Positions 46,064 to 57,167 of a DNA stretch of 64,000 bases are shown here, piece by piece. Numbering within the stretch: position 1 is the first letter of the stretch; the number at the start of each line of letters is the position of its first letter. The stretch covers positions 496,001-560,000 of the forward strand of contig JBAOKB010000024.1 of NCBI GenBank assembly GCA_037044905.1, given 5' to 3'. A program made the position numbers and the translations under genes. The notes under the pieces are model-generated. The model saw only the letters and a list, made by a program, of their open reading frames with translations, made no database searches and was not told where the DNA came from. The DNA is from Hortaea werneckii (lineage: Eukaryota; Ascomycota; Dothideomycetes; Mycosphaerellales; Teratosphaeriaceae).

Positions 46064-46837
46064 TTGATTGAAACCGCGCTACCTGCATTGACTCGGGAAT
46101 ATTCAGAGTCGCTAACGTGAAGGAAGATACAACGTGAGGATTGTCCCTAAGAGATTGAGGACGAACAATGACAGCCTTACGTTTGAGCAGCGCCCCTCGA
46201 CAGGCTGTCATACTGTACTACTCTGGCCAGTTCGGGTGTCAGCCGCATGTTGAAGTCGGCACCTCATGGCTTGAGGCGCACTGCTGCTGCAAGTCTGCCT
46301 TGCGGTCTACAGTCAGCCTGTAGGAAGGCAGCGGCCGACAGGGCTACTGGGCAAAGGATTTTTCATTGAGTAAATCTTTGTCTAGACACGATCTACGCAC
46401 CACCCACTCTCGTCGTCCGCGAACGGCTCATGGCACAGGCTGGAGCTGTAGGAGAAGGAGGGCGACCATGTCGCAAGTGCCGATTGCGGCTTCCCGACGC
46501 CAGTCACGTGCGATCGGCAATCTGGCCCGCTTCAGCCAGCCCGCCTTGCCCGCCGTGCCCGCCGTGCCCGCCGTGCCCGCTCTGCTTCTCTGATCGGGAA
46601 GCGTCTCCACCGCCGACCGCCTCTGCCCCTCCAAAGCTCCCCAACTGACGACACCGGCATCGTCACATCGAGCTCTGGTTCATCAATGAGGCGGCTTTCG
46701 GCATTTGATCCCCTCCAGAATGATGTACCTTCATCGAATGTTACCCAATGGCTGAATCGACGGCTAAAGAGCACGAGGCTCGTGGATCCATCTCGCCCTA
46801 AAGCTTGACATTCCCTTTCCACGATGAGCTTCCTTAT
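46064..46837. other. Intergenic, head-to-head promoter region
   Basis: Contains the 9-bp tandem repeat at 46539. A Cys/Pro-rich open frame crosses the repeat but is explained by it. Confidence 0.5.
46539..46583. repeat. Tandem 9-bp repeat, five units of GCCCGCCGT type
   Basis: Units at 46539, 46548, 46557, 46566 and 46575; three are identical, the first ends in CTT and the last in TCT. It lies in the intergenic region upstream of xylose dehydrogenase. Confidence 0.85.
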
Positions 46838-48198
46838 ATGGCTTGGTTTGTTAAGCAGTTCTCAAGGTCCTCACCTGTCATTCCCACTCACCTTTCTCCC
46901 TTGACACAACCTTCTCTACGCGCTCCCTTCTACTGCACATCGAGACCCTACTCATCCACCATCATGTCCAAGTTCACTCTCAGATGGGGCATTCTGGCCA
47001 CTGGCGGAATTGCTGAGGCCTTCGCTCGCGACCTTTGGCCAAACCCGGAGTGTCGCGGGGTCAAGGACATTGAGCACACAGTGGTTGCCGCCGCCTCTTC
47101 ATCGTCTGCTGATCGCGCCAACGCCTTCCTTAAGGAGGTTCGAGCGGCGGATTCAGCAAAGGCCTACGGCTCGTACAAGGAGCTGGTTGCGGATCCAAAT
47201 GTAGACATCATCTACGTCGCAACGCCTCATAGCCATCATTATCAGAATGTCATGCTGTGCCTGGAGGCTGGCAAGAACGTGCTGTGCGAGAAGGCATTCA
47301 CGACAAACGCCAAGCAGACAGAGCTGCTGATCAAGAAGGCGAAGGAGAAGAACCTCTTCTTGATGGAGGCTGTAAGTCGCACGCTACTTGTTTCCATCGC
47401 TCCATACTGATCAGAGACCAGGTTTGGACCCGCTACTTCCCACTGTCGATATACGTGCGCGACACAATCAAATCTGGCAAGATTGGCCCAGTCAGCAGGA
47501 CCTACGCCGACCTTTCGATGTCCATGTCACCCGAGACTACGTTCGACGACAAGCACCGCATGGTGAACCCCGACTTGGCCGGAGGTGCTCTGCTTGACCT
47601 CGGTATCTATGCTTTGACATGGGTCTTCCAAACACTCTACACCACTCAAAACAACCCGAAGGCGCCGACTGTGATGAGTGCCATGCGCAAGTACTCTACG
47701 GGTGTTGACGAGCAGACTAGCATGCTCCTTAGCTTCCCGCCAACCGATGCAAGAGGCGAAGCACACGGCATTGCGACAACCGGCATGCGTACCGCCGCAG
47801 ACCCAGAAGGCAATGGCAAAGCTGGTCCGTCTATTCGTGTTCAGGGCGAGAAGGGCGAGATTCAGGTCTTCCACCCTGCTTACCGTCCCACACGCACGAA
47901 GCTTATCCTTACCGACGGCACTGTTGAGGAGAAGAACTGGCCTCAGCCCGGCCCTGGAAAGGATTCGGGCTGGAAGAATGGCTTTGGCGGAAGCTTCCAG
48001 CCTGATGGCGAGGGCCATGGCATGTTCTGGGAGGCTGATGAGTGTGCTCATGCGCTCAAGGAGGGTAGGAAAGAAGGCAAATATGAGAGCTTAGACGAGA
48101 GTTTGGTCATCATGAAAGTCATGGATGAGGTGAGGAGGCAGAACGGGATGACCTATCCTCAAAAGATTGAAACGACGGATTACCCGGTTGAGCTGTAG
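46838..48198 (+). CDS. xyd1: NADP-dependent D-xylose dehydrogenase (Gfo/Idh/MocA family), possible mitochondrial form
   Basis: Oxidises D-xylose to xylonolactone with NADP; close in motif order to Trichoderma Xyd1. The main start is ATG 46964 (MSKFTLRWGILATGGIAEAF, dinucleotide site); exon 1 ends at 47371, the 50-nt intron has a GTAAGT donor and ACCAG acceptor, and exon 2 is 47422-48198; 394 aa. ASSSSADRA, DIIYVATPHSHHYQN, NVLCEKAFTTNAKQ (catalytic Lys), FLMEAVWTRYFPLS and LAGGALLDLGIYALTWVFQ follow. An in-frame ATG at 46838 would add a 42-residue, Ser/Arg-rich presequence (AWFVKQFSRSSP...SRPYSST), so a mitochondrial form is possible. A dihydrodiol dehydrogenase activity is an alternative within the family. 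Confidence 0.92.
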
Positions 48199-48537
48199 AA
48201 ATACATACAATGTACATGAATTGAGTCACGTGAGCTTCAGTAGACTCGCTCGAATATCCGGGGTGACTGCTCCAACAGGCCAATAGTCCCGGAAAGCAAA
48301 CTTTCAATGCAAGGGCATGGATGGCGATCAAGGTTCGTATGTTGAGTTGTGACTCACGACGTAGGATTCGCTAAGAATCGATTAGAGAGACGCTAAGGAA
48401 CGAAACTCAACGGATTTAATGAGCAATACGTGGCACACATCCGTAGCGAAGATGAAGACATAGTTATAAATGCGGCCGCATGCCTAGATATCCGTAGGAA
48501 GCCAAGAAAATCTTACCACTCCAGACATCAAAACACC
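48199..48537. other. Intergenic
   Basis: Tandem spacer; the TATA box for the GNAT gene is at 48465. Confidence 0.5.
48465..48470 (+). promoter_or_regulatory. TATA box of the GNAT gene
   Basis: TATAAA 68 nt before the start codon at 48538. Confidence 0.45.
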
Positions 48538-49125
48538 ATGGCCCACCCATTCAAATCAGAACGCCTGCTCTACCGCGCCGTCGAGCCCGAAGACGAAGCC
48601 TTCTTCCACCAAATAGCCCAAGATGCCTTCGGCATGCAAAACGCCGAAGCGCGCATCAGCAAGCCCGTCAGCAAAGCCCAAACCAAGGAATTCATGAAGC
48701 AACTCATGGAGGAAATGCTCCTCAGCGTCGTGATTTGCTTGCCTGCGACTGAGAAGGATGCGGCACCGACGCCTATTGGTCAACTGCACCTCATCGCCCT
48801 CCCGCCACACCATGTGCACATGCGACATACGGATATCGGGCTTGACATTCTCCCGGAGTATCAGCGGAAAGGGTATGGCAGTGAAGCGATCCGGTGGGTG
48901 CTACGATGGGCATTCATGTCGGCGGGCATGCATCGGATTGGCCTTGCGGCTTTCGAATATAATTTCGGCGCCGTGAGGCTGTATGAGCGGTTAGGATTCA
49001 CGCGAGAAGGGGTGATGCGGGAAGGGATCTGGCATGAGGGGAGGTTTTGGGATGAGATTCAGTTTGGGATGTTGGCGCGCGAGTGGAGGGAGATGCATGC
49101 GAAGGGGGATGTGGCTGTGAGGTAG
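48538..49125 (+). CDS. GNAT N-acetyltransferase (RimJ/RimL type)
   Basis: Intact single exon, 195 aa, from the ATG at 48538. The fold opens with FKSERLLYRAVEPED and contains TPIGQLHLIAL, the acetyl-CoA-binding IGLDILPEYQRKGYGSEAI (Q/RxxGxG/A), and RIGLAAFEYNFGAVRLYERLGFTREGVMREG, typical of acetyltransferases acting on small molecules or protein termini. Substrate cannot be read from the sequence. Confidence 0.9.
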   Translation: MAHPFKSERLLYRAVEPEDEAFFHQIAQDAFGMQNAEARISKPVSKAQTKEFMKQLMEEMLLSVVICLPATEKDAAPTPIGQLHLIALPPHHVHMRHTDIGLDILPEYQRKGYGSEAIRWVLRWAFMSAGMHRIGLAAFEYNFGAVRLYERLGFTREGVMREGIWHEGRFWDEIQFGMLAREWREMHAKGDVAVR

Positions 49126-49348
49126 GCAGGAAATGGAATACATTGTTTTGTTAACAGGTCGTAAGAATCGTTAGGAAAGCCATCTAAAAAGGCGCTCGAA
49201 AACATGGTGTCCTCCACTAAGAAAAAAGTGTCAAAGAACGCCTGCCTACTCCGTCCGCTGTCAAATAATAAGCCATGGTTGCTCTGCTTCAGCTGCTCTT
49301 TGTCATATCCACTCGCTGGTCAAATCTCCTCGTAACGCCGTGAAATGC

Positions 49349-50242
49349 TCATGAAATGAAATGGTTCATGTGACCCGGCACACGCATGCGACACTTCTCG
49401 CAGTCCGCTCGATAGCCAATGCTTATGCCCTTTCGGCTAGGGCCTCCAAAAGCGCTCTCCATCCCTCCACCTGTGCGAGCAGGCGAGGCACTGCCGTTGC
49501 TGGTCGCTCCGCTTCGTTGCCTTTGCTTCCGTACTATTACCTGAGCTGGACCGCCGCCACTATCCGTGTGCTCTCCGATGCCACTGGGGGCCGCCTCAAG
49601 CGGGGTGTTGCGAGCTGGGTCTACCGTGATGGTTGGGACCCCAGGCTGCTCTATATCCATATCGTCCATACTAAGCATCGATAGTTGCGAGCCGGCCGCT
49701 TCTGCCGCAGAAGGTGGTGTCGGTACCTCATCCTCGTCAATAGGTGAAGGTACCTCTAGACGATCAGAGCTGTTTTCCTGAGGATGCCGCTGTCGGATGT
49801 GGTGTTTAATCCCGGTTGTTTGTAGCTGGCCTGGCCGTAAATCCGGGCGATGGAAAGGCGTAGGAACTCTATTCCTACCTTGCAGGCGATCCCGCCAGGG
49901 ACTGGTGCTTGCTGGCGTAATTTTCGGAAGAGGGCGCTGTTCTTCAGGGGACTGGGAGTAGCTTGCCATATCATCCATTTCCATTTCGTCGTCTGAAGAT
50001 GCAATGTCCTGTGGGCTCCCGGGCTCAGATAGCATCGAGGATTGATCGTCGCTGTCATACTTTGGTTGCTGAGATGAGGCTGAGGGTGTACTGATGACAG
50101 AATCCTGTTGCCAGGAATGCGAGCCTTGGTCTACCGTCTGTCTGGCTTTCTTTCCGATATATCCTGCAGTCTCTATGTCATCCGCCTCAACCTCTCGCCG
50201 GCGTTTTGAGCCAGCTGCCGGAGAGGCGAATGTCTGGTCCAT
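49349..50242 (-). CDS. Disordered fungal protein with conserved C-terminal Cys motif
   Basis: Intact single exon, 297 aa. Starts MDQTFASPAAGSKRRREVE with a basic KRRR cluster likely to be a nuclear signal; acid/Ser-rich stretches dominate (DDEMEMDDMA). The C-terminal segment ISIGYRADCEKCRMRVPGHM with its CxxC looks like the conserved functional end of a Pezizomycotina family I know only as hypothetical. Similar short CxxC tails occur in cell-cycle regulatory proteins, but I make no assignment. Confidence 0.65.
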   Translation of the reverse strand: MDQTFASPAAGSKRRREVEADDIETAGYIGKKARQTVDQGSHSWQQDSVISTPSASSQQPKYDSDDQSSMLSEPGSPQDIASSDDEMEMDDMASYSQSPEEQRPLPKITPASTSPWRDRLQGRNRVPTPFHRPDLRPGQLQTTGIKHHIRQRHPQENSSDRLEVPSPIDEDEVPTPPSAAEAAGSQLSMLSMDDMDIEQPGVPTITVDPARNTPLEAAPSGIGEHTDSGGGPAQVIVRKQRQRSGATSNGSASPARTGGGMESAFGGPSRKGISIGYRADCEKCRMRVPGHMNHFIS

Positions 50243-51007
50243 GTTGCAGGCCTTTGATCAATCCAGCCTGGAATTGAAAGAGACGTCCTGCTCTGCTTGT
50301 AGCTGTTTCTAGAGACCGGCCAGCTCAGCTGTGCCACGCCAGCTAGCCGGTGAGCACCATCACGTATGTCGGTGAATCCATTTGCATTCACGATACGGCC
50401 TGCAGAAGTCTAGAGAGGCGTTGCAATTGCCTGAAGTAGTGTGGGGCATGTGAGAGCCACGGATAAGCCCCGCCGTCGTCATCTTCTTCTTGCCTTAGGC
50501 TTCCATTTTTAGCTCCGTCATGCCCTGCGCAGCCGCCACTGGTCTTTATGGACGCTGGTTTCATTACCAACTTTTGTTGTCTCTCGACAATGCCAGCATT
50601 GTTTTGACGTATCACCCGCATTGGTCTCTACGAGCTCAACATGAACGGATCTGTAAAGAGAGGTGTCATTTGGCGATGATGTGGGTCCCACCAACGCTGC
50701 ATCTAAGCAACCGCAGTCGCTCTCCCTATGGCACTATTGAACTGGACGTAGCTACGACGGCGTCCAGAACTGGAATGGAGTTTCGAAGAAACCAGGAATG
50801 ATCTTGGTCAGATGACGGATTTGATGAGGCGTCAATGTCACGGTAATCGCGTACATCCATCGTGCATATAACTATGCCACACTTCAGTCACAATTACGTA
50901 CAGAGCTTGCTCCACCTACAAGCCCTTGGAACACTCATAAGGGAGTAGATCCTGTTTTGCTACGACAAGAAGATGCTTGGTGTCAAGCAGCAGAACTTCT
51001 GAGCACA
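50243..51007. other. Intergenic, head-to-head promoter region
   Basis: 766 bp between divergent genes. No specific element is supported. Confidence 0.5.
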
Positions 51008-52088
51008 ATGAGTCCAGCAAAGATCATTGACATTGGCGTAGCTCAGGTAAGAAGACTTCATGTCGCCCTCCGGAGCCTTTGCTGAGGCTCGGCGCAGAAG
51101 CTGGGCGATCGCCCTGAGCAGCAAGATCGATACCATGTCATTCGGCCAGGTCATTTGCAACCAGAGCATACCGCTATTTTTGGCGTTTACGACGGCCAGT
51201 ACGTTTGCAGCCAAAAATTGGAGCGTACCCTCCTACTAACGATGACCAGTGGCGGATCTCTGGCCGTGAACCAAATCGAACAGGAAATGTCTACGGTGCT
51301 TGAGAGTCACCTTGAAAGTGACATGAGCTCTCACCAGTATCAGGATGCTCTCAAGAATGCCCTTAAGGACCAGGACGCTGCGCTACTGGCTACGGGCATG
51401 TCTTATCAGGGATCCACTGCCACGATTGCCCTGCTTGATACCGTACGCGGTCTCCTCGTCACTGCAGATTTGGGCGACTCTCATATAGTACTTGCCAATA
51501 AACAGGCGGATGAGGAACTTGTGTGGAATGTGTCACGTCTGTCCGTCTTACAAACCCCTTCGTCGACAATGGAACGGGCAAGGATCGAGGATGCCGGCGG
51601 TGAGATCAACTACACATATGGAAGCGCGAGAGTCGGTGTGTTTCCCTCTAGCGAAGGGGTACTCTGAGGACCCATGAAACTCAACTAATAGCTTTCTAGG
51701 AGGTCTGGCGATTTCTCGAGCCCTTGGCGACATGAGCTTCAAGCAGCCTGAAATAGGCGAAATCAGTCATAGTCTGCAGTCGATAGACGACTTAGAGGGT
51801 GAGACTGGCGTGCAGAAGAACAGTGTAGTCACGGCCGATCTCGTCTCGAACGAAGCACATACCACTGCTCGCCATCTTAAAGGGCGTAATGTTCTCCTGC
51901 TAGCCAGCGATGGCATAGGGGAACCGTCTGATGCTGAGGGCGCGGCACGACACGCAGCGAAATGTTGGGAGCAAGGAATGTCTGCCCATCAAATCGCTCA
52001 AGACTTGGGGCGACAGGCGATGAGGCTACCAGCACCTGATAACTGTACTATAGTTCTTGTGTTTATCGATGCTGACAGCGGTGAGTAA
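51008..52088 (+). CDS. PP2C-type Ser/Thr phosphatase, divergent
   Basis: Four exons: 51008-51046, 51098-51198, 51250-51635 and 51700-52088; introns of 51, 51 and 64 nt with GTAAGA, GTACGT and GTGTGT donors and good branch sites (TACTAAC; CTAAT). The middle intron restores VYDGHGGSLAV. Product 304 aa: IGVAQKLGDRPEQQDRYHV, VYDGHGG, SYQGSTATIALLD, ADLGDSHIVL, KARIE-like RARIEDAGGEI, GLAISRALGDMSFKQP, LLASDGIGEPSD and PDNCTIVLV. Metal-binding Asp residues are present. The usual WD after ASDG is replaced by GE, and GDSR by GDSH, so activity may be altered. No targeting signal. Confidence 0.88.
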
Positions 52089-52749
52089 TGAAGACTTCAT
52101 GGTTTCACTCGGCAAATGACCCTCGTTCGTCAGACGAGAAAAGCCTGCAAAACTCGCGACAGTCCTTGACTGCGCGGATGCAAAGGGAACCAAGGATTCT
52201 CCATGCTGTCAATATCTCGTTTGACACTGGGAGCAATGGCCGTTTGTGCGGGGTGAAATGCAGCTAGAACTAGGAAGTTGCACGGCTCCACAGATGGCAG
52301 AACTCAAGTGCCGTTGCCCTCTGATTTGTGCTTAATTTCATACTTGCAGCAACAACGGTAAATCTTCTCCATCCTAAACTCCAGGGTTGGAGAGGCAAAA
52401 TGGCTCGGTGCAGAAGAAGATTGTTTCCTACTGCCTGAAGTCATTGGCGTGTGGACCATCATCTCCTTCCGGGATTTGGTGATGGAACGATTCTGACTGT
52501 TGCCCAACTGCCGGTCATTTCTAAACGAAGAATCACTCTGAGAACCGAATGCTGAGATGCGGAGCGAATTCTTCCGGACAAGAAGTTTAAACAGGCATGT
52601 GGTTATGGACCTGCAGGAAACCCTCTCCAGACAAAGTCAAGTGTGAAGCTCCCCACCGGAGGACTTGCAGCTCGCGTGCTCTACAGGGATTGATATAAAA
52701 GGTACTAATCTGACCCGTGAGACTGGGAAAATCACTACCACTCCCAATC
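52089..52749. other. Intergenic
   Basis: Tandem spacer; contains the arabinanase TATA at 52694. No other feature is supported. Confidence 0.5.
52694..52700 (+). promoter_or_regulatory. TATA box of the arabinanase gene
   Basis: TATAAAA 50 nt before the start codon at 52750. Confidence 0.5.
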
Positions 52750-54069
52750 ATGCAGTTCTTCAATGGTTTTACTGCTTTGGCGTTTATCTCATTTGGAACT
52801 TACATTTCCACTGTCTTGTCTGCTCCGTCCGGAGACTGGAAAGGTCACGGTGGCTGGCACAGCCATGACGATCCGTTCTCGAATGCTTCATTGCCACTTC
52901 CTCGCAGAGTCTATGGCGAAAACGATACCGCTAATGCAAATTCTGCAACAGAAGGCTGGGGCGGAATACAGTAAGCTGAAATGAATTCACATGGCCAACT
53001 AGGAATGTCTTCTGCTAACACCTAAGGTTCTTCATTCCAGCCTCCATGATCCTAGCATTGTTCTTGGCCCAGATGGACACTACTATTCCTTCTCTACACA
53101 TGGTCTGACTGTCATCTCTCGAGCTTCGAAGAAAGGTAGCATTGATGGCTACTGGGAAATCATTGGAAGTGTGCTCGATGCTGGATCGAGTGTGATCGAC
53201 AATTCTGGAAGCAATGATCCATGGTAAGCTGCGATTCACGTTGCAGTCTCAATCAGGCCTAACCTTCTCTCAGGGCGCCTGACGTGCACAAAGTTGGAGA
53301 CACGTACTACGGCTATTACTCCGTCTCGCAATTTGGCAGTCAGATCTCAGCGATAGGGCTCGCCACATCCAAAACCCTGATGCCGGGCAGTTGGATCGAT
53401 CACGGAGAGGTCTTTAGCTCCGATCCTAATGCGACGTATCCATTGAACGTGACGAATGCCATCGACGCCAATCTCTTCATCGATCCGAAGACTAAAACGC
53501 CATATATCAACTACGGATCCTTCTGGTCGAACATTTACCAATTCGAGCTGACGGACGACCTGACAGACATTATGCAGGATACTGCAGTCCAGCTCTCGCT
53601 CGATCCAGTTGCTCCTCAGCCGGAGGAGGGTGCCTACATGAACTACCACGACGGCTGGTACTACTTGTGGTATAGCCACGGAACCTGCTGCGGATACAAT
53701 GCCAGCGCGCTCCCTGCCCCTGGTGAGGAGTACTCCATCCGCGTTGGTAGATCTCGATCACCGCGTGGACCTTTCGTCGATAGGGAGGGCGTCAAACTCA
53801 CCGATGGCGGCGGCTACATCGTCTACGGGAGCCATGATTTTGTCTATGGACCTGGTGGACAGGGAGTCCTGTCTGACTACCACGGCCGGGACGTGCTGTA
53901 CGTCTTGTTCGACTTTCCTTGCTTTGTTTGATCGTCGCTGACAATGGTGTTCAGTTACTACCACTATGTTAACACCATCGTTGACCCTACCTACGCCGAC
54001 AATTTGAAGCTGCTTGGGTGGAACTATATTAATTATATCCAGGGGTGGCCTGTTCTGTCCGACCATTAG
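52750..54069 (+). CDS. Secreted GH43 endo-1,5-alpha-L-arabinanase
   Basis: Cleaves alpha-1,5-arabinan of pectin side chains outside the cell. Four exons: 52750-52970, 53041-53223, 53274-53897 and 53955-54069; introns of 70, 50 and 57 nt. Product 380 aa with a signal peptide (MQFFNGFTALAFISFGTYIS). GH43 catalytic set: base Asp in HDPSIVLGPDG, pKa-modulating Asp in NAIDANLFID, acid Glu in PEEGAYM. Other family motifs are WAPDVHKVGDTYYGYYSVS, YINYGSFWSNIYQ, WYYLWYSHGTCCG and YSIRVGRSRSPRGPFVD; the end is GWNYINYIQGWPVL. Splice phases join every motif exactly. Expected to be induced by arabinose polymers; no operator is identified. Confidence 0.95.
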
Positions 54070-54376
54070 ATGTACATTTATTTAGCAGAGACAATAAGTG
54101 ATGCAATGATTTCGTAAAATTGAAAGGAAAAAAAGCTGTCGTGATTTTGGCCTAGTCGTCGTCCCTGTGAAGGCACACGTGTGGGTCTGCAATGGGAATG
54201 CCACCAGCAACTTGATTTAAATACCCTACCTCTTGTCCGAGTACAATTCAGTGCTGACCAAAGACGATGCCAGCAAAGTGTAATCGAGAAGGATACAACC
54301 CAGACGCAATTCAAACCGTCTTGACGCCTCGCCTCTCAAAGAAACCAGATCTCATAACTCATATCGTCATGTACTC
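54070..54376. other. Intergenic, convergent genes
   Basis: 3' regions of the arabinanase and phosphoesterase genes; nothing else is supported. Confidence 0.5.
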
Positions 54377-55378
54377 TCACACATCAACAACCTGCGGCGG
54401 ATTCCGTAACCGACCAGTACCATTAAACATCAGACTCGCATTGACCATAATCGTAGCCCCATCCCCGCCACCTTCATCACCACCCCAAACCCGCTCCCAA
54501 ACCACATCCAACAACCCATAAACAGCCACTCCCACCAAACCCACCCAACTAAACGGATCCAACACCCCCCTAACCAACCCATCCGGCCGCCTCAGCGCAG
54601 CCTCGACTTCCCTCTCCGCCTCACCACCCCACCTCACCACCTCCCTCCCCCCCTTCACCCAACCCAAAAAATCACTCCGCCCCGCGTGCACATGCCCAAA
54701 GACATGCACGACCGGCTGCGTGCGTCGGACTTCGTTAAGCAGGAACTCGCAGCCCAGGCCCGCGGGGAGGTCGAGATGGTACTTCGGCGGCGTATGCGTG
54801 ACGAGGATCTCGGTGTCGTCGGGGATCGTTCCGGACCAGGCGTCCCGGCCCCGGGGGTACTGGAAAGCGAATTCTGGGCCGCCGCAGGCGGGGATCTGGG
54901 GTGCGCCGTAGAGGGTTAGGGTCCGGCGGGTGGAGTGGAAGGGGAGGGTGACGCTGGTGTGTTGGAGGTAGTGGAGGGATTTCCAGTCGAGTTGGGAATT
55001 GTGGTCGGCGGGTGCCAAGGTCTGGCGGCTCCGCGGGTCGAGGTAGGTGTCGTGGTTGCCGGCTATGACTACTTTGTGTTGGAAGTCGAGGGTGTGGAGC
55101 CAGTCGATCTGGGATTGGATTTCGGCGGGGGTGCCGGTATTGGTGAGGTCTCCGGCGTGGATGAGGAGGTCGCCGGGAGGGATGTGATCGGGTTGCAGGC
55201 AGTGAGTGTCCGATATGCAGACGATGCGGATAGGTGGCGAGCCGGGTGTTGGGGGTACCCGGAGGCTGCTGAGGGCGAAGTCCACGAATCTAATGAGGGT
55301 TTTGACGGGTTGGGTTAATATTGTGTGGAGCAGCGGCGGAGGATCAAACGGCGATTTTGGGGCGAGTAGGGAAGTCAT
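54377..55378 (-). CDS. Calcineurin-like metallophosphoesterase
   Basis: Intact single exon, 333 aa. The binuclear metal site is complete: CISDTH, LIHAGDLTN, VIAGNHDTY, VTHTPPKYH and VFGHVHAG. The order and the short loop lengths fit the MPPED/239-type fungal phosphoesterases. N-terminal LIRFVDFALSSL may be a weak amphipathic or membrane-associating helix, and a C-terminal hydrophobic segment (PFSWVGLVGVAVYGLLDVVW) may be a membrane anchor. Substrate unknown. Confidence 0.9.
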   Translation of the reverse strand: MTSLLAPKSPFDPPPLLHTILTQPVKTLIRFVDFALSSLRVPPTPGSPPIRIVCISDTHCLQPDHIPPGDLLIHAGDLTNTGTPAEIQSQIDWLHTLDFQHKVVIAGNHDTYLDPRSRQTLAPADHNSQLDWKSLHYLQHTSVTLPFHSTRRTLTLYGAPQIPACGGPEFAFQYPRGRDAWSGTIPDDTEILVTHTPPKYHLDLPAGLGCEFLLNEVRRTQPVVHVFGHVHAGRSDFLGWVKGGREVVRWGGEAEREVEAALRRPDGLVRGVLDPFSWVGLVGVAVYGLLDVVWERVWGGDEGGGDGATIMVNASLMFNGTGRLRNPPQVVDV

Positions 55379-55939
55379 TGTTGCAAGGTCAGCGACACAT
55401 TAGATCTGTCGGCCACCAATAAAAGTGCTGGGGAGTAGGAACCGCCCAGTAAAGCGTAGGACGAAGCGGGCAGCTACCTAGGTATGTATCTACCTGCTCA
55501 CTTGCTTGGAGAACTGCATTTCGCTGGAACACCTTCAATTGACCCGACAACCAATCTGCTATGGAATTACAAGCGCTGTTGATACGCAGGCAGAATTAAA
55601 CGAGTAATCTCTCCGTTTCCTCTCAGTGTCTCCTTCGTAACATATATAGACCGCGAAATTGCAGAAGTGCGGGTCGCCTTGATCACTTTCAAATGCAGAG
55701 CGCCAATCAAGATGCAGGTCGCCTTCAATGCTCAGCACAAGCACAACAAGAAGAAATGGCACGTATGCTAAATTCGACTTTGATACTATACAGACCGCTC
55801 TAGAAGCAGTACAATGCAATCACCACGTCTACTTCTACCCAGCACGCGCACTGCAAGCCGACAAGGAAAGGAACTTGTGACTTCCTTGCCTGGCCACAGC
55901 ATAAGACCCGCACTCGGCCAAATGGACTGCCCCTTTCAT
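55379..55939. other. Intergenic
   Basis: Promoter of the phosphoesterase gene and 3' side of RPT6 (both minus). No motif is supported. Confidence 0.5.
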
Positions 55940-57167
55940 CTACTTCCACAGCTTGCTCAAACTCATCTCCTTGTCGTCGTGCTTCTGCAAGATCTTGGCC
56001 GTCGCAAGCTCAAAGTCCTCCTGCGTGACGTGCACTCGCCGCTCTCGCAGCGCGTACATACCCGCTTCCGTACACACACCCTTCAGCTCGGCTCCTGAGC
56101 AGCCCGTCATCCGCTCTGCAATCTTGGAGAGGTTGATGCCACGGGTCAGGTTCATGGATCGGGAGTGGATACGCAGGATGTCGGTACGGTGCTCGGTGGT
56201 CGGCGGCGGGAACTCGATCTTACGGTCGATACGGCCGGGACGGAGGAGGGCTGGGTCGAGGATGTCGAGACGGTTGGTCGCCATGACGACCTTGATGTTC
56301 TTGGTAGGCTCGAACCCATCCAGCTGGTTTAGTAGCTCAAGCATGGTGCGCTGGACCTCCGAGTCACCGCCTGAGGAGCCTTCGACACGGGAGGAGCCGA
56401 TGGAGTCGATCTCGTCCATAAAGATGATGCTAGGAGCGTGCTCACGCGCCATAACGAACAACTCGCGCACCATGCGGGAGCCCTCGCCGATGTACTTCTG
56501 TACCAGCTCGGAACCGGAGACACGGATGAACTTGCAGTCTGTGTGGTGTGCCACTGCTCTCGCCAGGAGCGTCTTGCCTGTGCCTGGAGGTCCATACAGC
56601 AGGACACCTTTTGGTTGCGCAATACCTAGCGATTCGAAGAGCTCCGGGTGTTTCAGACCAAGCTCGATGACCTCCTTGATCTGCTTGATCTGCTCATCCA
56701 GTCCACCAATCATGTCGTATGTGCTATCGGGCACCTTCTCCACCATCATCAGGGAGACAAGCGGATCGACGGAGGATGGCAGGAGGGAGTTCAGCTTGTA
56801 GGTGTCGGAAAGAAGGGTAACTCGTTTGCCGGCGGTGAGTTTGGAGATGTCGATGCCATCAGCGATGTCGACCACTAGCGTTTGGTGTCAGCAATTTCCC
56901 ATGTCATGCTCTTGATGGTCGAGACGACCTACCATATTTGCCCTCTGGATGCACCTTGACCAACACCTTCTTGGTACCCATGACTTTGACCACCTCTCCT
57001 ACGTAGCTTCCTGGCTGCTGGAGCAGCCCCAGCTCTTCCCGTAGTAACCGTACCCGGCTGTTGTACTCATTTCGCTGTGCTTCCAGTCGTCGTAGTACTG
57101 CCTGGCCCTGCAGGATCTCCATCTTCATGCCCTCGATCTTGTTGTGGAAGAAGGTATCGAGCGCCAT
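55940..57167 (-). CDS. RPT6: 26S proteasome ATPase subunit RPT6
   Basis: AAA ATPase of the 19S base ring that unfolds ubiquitinated substrates. Exon 56933-57167, a 58-nt intron (56875-56932; GTAGGT donor, CTGAC branch, GCTAG acceptor) and exon 55940-56874; 389 aa. N-terminal coiled coil (VLRRLEAQRNEYNSRVRLLREEL), OB domain, Walker A GPPGTGKT, Walker B IIFMDEID, second region of homology LDPALLRPGRIDRK, and the short C-terminal LSKLWK tail. The intron interrupts KYV-VDIADGID, matching RPT6 exactly. Essential gene; no frame break. Confidence 0.97.

Noticed and set aside
46430..46648. Cys/Pro-rich open frame (CPPCPPCPPC) as a small secreted or metal-binding protein
   Set aside because: Its pattern is produced by the 9-bp tandem repeat, it lacks a signal peptide, and it is read equally well as Pro/Ala/Val repeats in the other frame.
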